From an uncultured Selenomonadales bacterium (GTDB taxonomy: Bacteria > Bacillota > Negativicutes > Selenomonadales > Selenomonadaceae): DNA of 22,743 nucleotides. Within the stretch, counting starts at the first letter, position 1; each line of letters starts with the position of its first letter. The notes beneath the pieces were generated by a model. The model was given only the letters and a program-made list of their open reading frames with translations. It was not told where the DNA came from and made no database searches. The stretch covers positions 1 through 22,743 of the forward strand of contig CALGGV010000285.1 of the NCBI GenBank assembly GCA_937915725.1. Direction: 5' to 3'. A program made the position numbers and the translations under genes. This document shows positions 21,149 through 22,743 of this stretch, one piece after another.

Positions 21149-22042
21149 ATTAGCTTTCCCGTCATACCTGTAAGAATTTCTGTTTGTAACTGTCATTGCA
21201 ACTTTTTTAAATTTTTTCTCAATTTCAGACGCGGCTAAATTTGCGGCGTTTTTAATAGCGTTGCGTGCGGCTAAATCGTCGCTCATACCGTTACCTTTGC
21301 CGCTAACAGTGAAGGTACCTACAATTTCGCCGTTTGTAAGTTTAATAATTTTTGCAGTAATATCAGCGTTGCCAACGTTCAGCGGGTGTTTGCTATAGCC
21401 GCCGGTTTTATAATTCGGCAAAACTAAATTTTGTGCGGCGGCGTGAGTTTTTCCAAGTACAAGATAATCTGCGCCGTAACTGTCGCCAATTCCTACAAGC
21501 CCGCGTTCGCCATTGTAAATTCTTTCCAGCAAAACTGCATTTTCCAAATTTGCAACTATATCAGCGTCCACAATGTGTGAAAATCCCAATTCCAAAAGTC
21601 TGTCGTTAATTGCACTTTCAGAAAGTTCATCGTGTGTACCGGCGGGCGCGTTATCCTGCAACATTATAACGGTAATGCGCGGGTCATTCAGTCTCATAAT
21701 TGTTTCAAGGCGGCTCATTAAATTTGTATTTGCCTCTGATTCAACATTCATTTTGGCACGGATAAAATAACTGCCGTCAGATTTTCTGCCTTCGTCCAAA
21801 ATTTGAACATTATTGACGAAACCTTGAGAGGCGGCGTAAAGTTCATCGAGTTGGACAACAGCATTTTCAACTAAAGTATTTGCGTCAATGTACGTTCCGA
21901 CAACTTCTTCAACTGCCGCTTGTTCTGCTCTATGAAGTGCCTCTTCGCGTGTCCTGCCGTAACCTTCGGCTGTGACTTCCTGTGCGAAGGCGGGAATTGT
22001 CATCATCAAAATTAATATCGCCGTCAACAGAAATTTTTTCAC
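21131..22042 (-). CDS. FlgT-like exported protein, first gene of the cluster
   Basis: This is a 303-residue protein starting from GTG with GGAGG 8 bases upstream. A signal peptide (MKKFLLTAILILMMTIPAFA) is followed by an FlgT N-domain-like part, VTAEGYGRTREEALHRAEQA, then EEVVGTYIDANTLV and ASQGFVNNVQIL. The middle and last parts are CsgG-like: NDPRITVIMLQDNA, LLELGFSHIVDADI, YGADYLVLGKTHA, AKIIKLTNGEIVGTFTVSG and NAANLAASEIEKKF. It is a clear paralogue of 16174-17235 but lacks that protein's last domain. It is the likely first gene of the transcript, with a -10-like site 59 bp upstream. Confidence 0.78.
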   Translation of the reverse strand: MKKFLLTAILILMMTIPAFAQEVTAEGYGRTREEALHRAEQAAVEEVVGTYIDANTLVENAVVQLDELYAASQGFVNNVQILDEGRKSDGSYFIRAKMNVESEANTNLMSRLETIMRLNDPRITVIMLQDNAPAGTHDELSESAINDRLLELGFSHIVDADIVANLENAVLLERIYNGERGLVGIGDSYGADYLVLGKTHAAAQNLVLPNYKTGGYSKHPLNVGNADITAKIIKLTNGEIVGTFTVSGKGNGMSDDLAARNAIKNAANLAASEIEKKFKKVAMTVTNRNSYRYDGKANLRAKD

Positions 22043-22100
22043 CTTCAGTTCCTCCCCAAAATTTTTTATTTTATTTCAGCCACTTTCATTTTTTGTGCTT

Positions 22101-22129
22101 AGTATACAACGTATTTCTAAAAATATCAT
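22101..22129 (-). promoter_or_regulatory. Candidate promoter of the exported-protein cluster
   Basis: On the minus strand TATACT (22101-22106) is a good -10. At a 17-base spacing the -35 position holds ATGATA, a poor match, so an activator or another promoter may be involved. The rest of the gene-free stretch 22043-22333 is A/T-rich with a terminator at its right side; I see no gene in it. Confidence 0.4.
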
Positions 22130-22278
22130 TAAAAATTTTTTCCTAAAATTTATCTTGCATTAAGAATTTGAAATTTTTTAGCAATTTAATTTTAATATTT
22201 CTAAGCAAGAATTGAAACAGCTTAATAAAAATATTTCGGAAATAAATTTAAGGCTTAAGTCAAAATTCCTAACAGCAC

Positions 22279-22317
22279 ACAAAAAAACCGCTTTTACACG
22301 GCTGGATTTTTTTATAC
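22279..22317 (-). terminator. Probable terminator of the sulfate-binding protein gene
   Basis: On the minus strand a run of seven A, a five-base bulge and CCG pair with CGG and seven T, with an eight-base loop. The T-run and the place 17 to 50 bases after the stop codon fit termination; the GC part of the stem is short. Confidence 0.5.
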
Positions 22318-22333
22318 TATCAGATTTCACAAA

Positions 22334-22743
22334 TTATTTTTTATAAATTTGGTCGAAAATTGCACCGTCAGCAAAATGGTCGTCGTGTGCTTTTTGCCAG
22401 CCGCCAAAACTTTCATCAATAGTAAAAAGATTTAGCGGCTTGAAAATATAATTATACTTTTCCAAAATTTTTTCATTGCGCGGGCGGTAAAAATTCTGAG
22501 CGGCTATTTCCTGCCCTTCTTCTGAATACAAGTATTTTAGATATTCAGTTGCAATTTTGCGCGTGCCTTTTTTGTCAACAACTTTATCGACAACTGCAAC
22601 GCTAGGTTCTGCTAAAATCGACAAACTCGGCGTGATAATTTCAAATTCGCCGGGATTTTCCTTGACTGAAAGTAAAGCCTCGTTTTCCCACGCTATCAAA
22701 ACGTCGCCAATTTTTCGCTGTACAAATGAAGTAGTGGAGCCGC
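22334..22743 (-). CDS. Sulfate/thiosulfate ABC transporter substrate-binding protein, C-terminal part
   Basis: The gene runs off the right edge; 136 residues to the stop are visible. The frame reads GSTTSFVQRKIGDVLIAWEN, then PSLSILAEPSVAVVDKVVDK, ATEYLKYLYSEEGQEIAAQN and FYRPRNEKI, which is the C-terminal lobe of Sbp/CysP-type periplasmic binding proteins. IGDVLIAWENEA is a well-known family stretch near the bound sulfate. The permease and ATPase genes (cysTWA) would lie outside the window or elsewhere. Family call firm; Sbp versus CysP cannot be decided. Confidence 0.9.
   Translation of the reverse strand, partial: GSTTSFVQRKIGDVLIAWENEALLSVKENPGEFEIITPSLSILAEPSVAVVDKVVDKKGTRKIATEYLKYLYSEEGQEIAAQNFYRPRNEKILEKYNYIFKPLNLFTIDESFGGWQKAHDDHFADGAIFDQIYKK

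Noticed and set aside
22153..22210. Inverted repeat TCTTGC ... GCAAGA upstream of the exported-protein cluster
   Set aside because: Six bases spaced by 46 nt in A/T-rich DNA are easily due to chance.
22215..22255. TTGACT on the minus strand as a -35 site
   Set aside because: No acceptable -10 at 16 to 18 bases; the distance to the first gene is also large.
1..22743. Phage, defence or transposon island
   Set aside because: No integrase, transposase, restriction or phage gene was seen, and there are no tRNA genes or attachment-site pairs. The duplicated gene ends can be explained by local recombination.

Overview
The window looks like a chromosome segment of a low-GC diderm Firmicute, most likely Negativicutes (Selenomonas-like). 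It combines Firmicute markers (WhiA, bifunctional RibBA, an FMN riboswitch, AAGGAGG ribosome binding sites, several TTG and GTG starts) with Gram-negative-type features: a large RTX-repeat protein and a long series of signal-peptide proteins related to the outer-membrane factor CsgG and to FlgT/LPP20. Genus-level placement is inference. Almost every gene is on the minus strand; the only clear plus-strand gene is a short chromate-transporter (CHR) protein.

Left part (1-4500): a nitrilase-family C-terminal relic lies between two identical 55-bp copies of a terminator-bearing repeat. Next comes a 1275-residue secreted zinc-metalloprotease/RTX protein. Upstream of it are a collapsed 59-codon paralogue of its own N-terminus and a candidate promoter with a nine-base poly-G tract between its elements.

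Riboflavin operon (8601 down to 4474, minus): an FMN riboswitch with its own terminator leads into a secreted protein of unknown function, then ribE, a small acidic protein plus a VapC-like PIN toxin (probable toxin-antitoxin pair), an AlkD-like DNA alkylation repair protein and ribBA, ending in a terminator. ribD and ribH are not in the window. The first gene, where a biosynthetic gene would be expected, encodes an exported protein.

Middle (8616-13528): a stand-alone sorbitol-type PTS IIA protein with a good extended -10 promoter; a ROK-family sugar kinase whose 3' end is duplicated just downstream; the divergent CHR gene; a strongly structured intergenic element; then hisC-hisB-whiA, tightly packed.

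Right part (13538-22042, minus): nine consecutive exported proteins. Two are FlgT-like (21131-22042 and 16174-17235), one is LPP20-like, and six are CsgG-like or resemble that fold. The FlgT-CsgG-larger protein order occurs twice, so the cluster seems to have grown by duplication of a module. None has a convincing lipobox, unlike classical CsgG. I think this is the most interesting candidate system here: an expanded, non-lipidated set of periplasmic or outer-membrane assembly proteins of unknown purpose. Runs of G-rich heptanucleotide repeats sit at gene 3' ends here and at whiA, and a three-copy degenerate repeat of about 140 bp splits the cluster. The right edge holds the C-terminal part of a sulfate-binding protein.

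Partial duplication recurs in the window (nitrilase tail, RTX head, ROK tail, CsgG-gene tail), which suggests frequent local recombination. All functional calls come from reading motifs in the sequence, with no database search.
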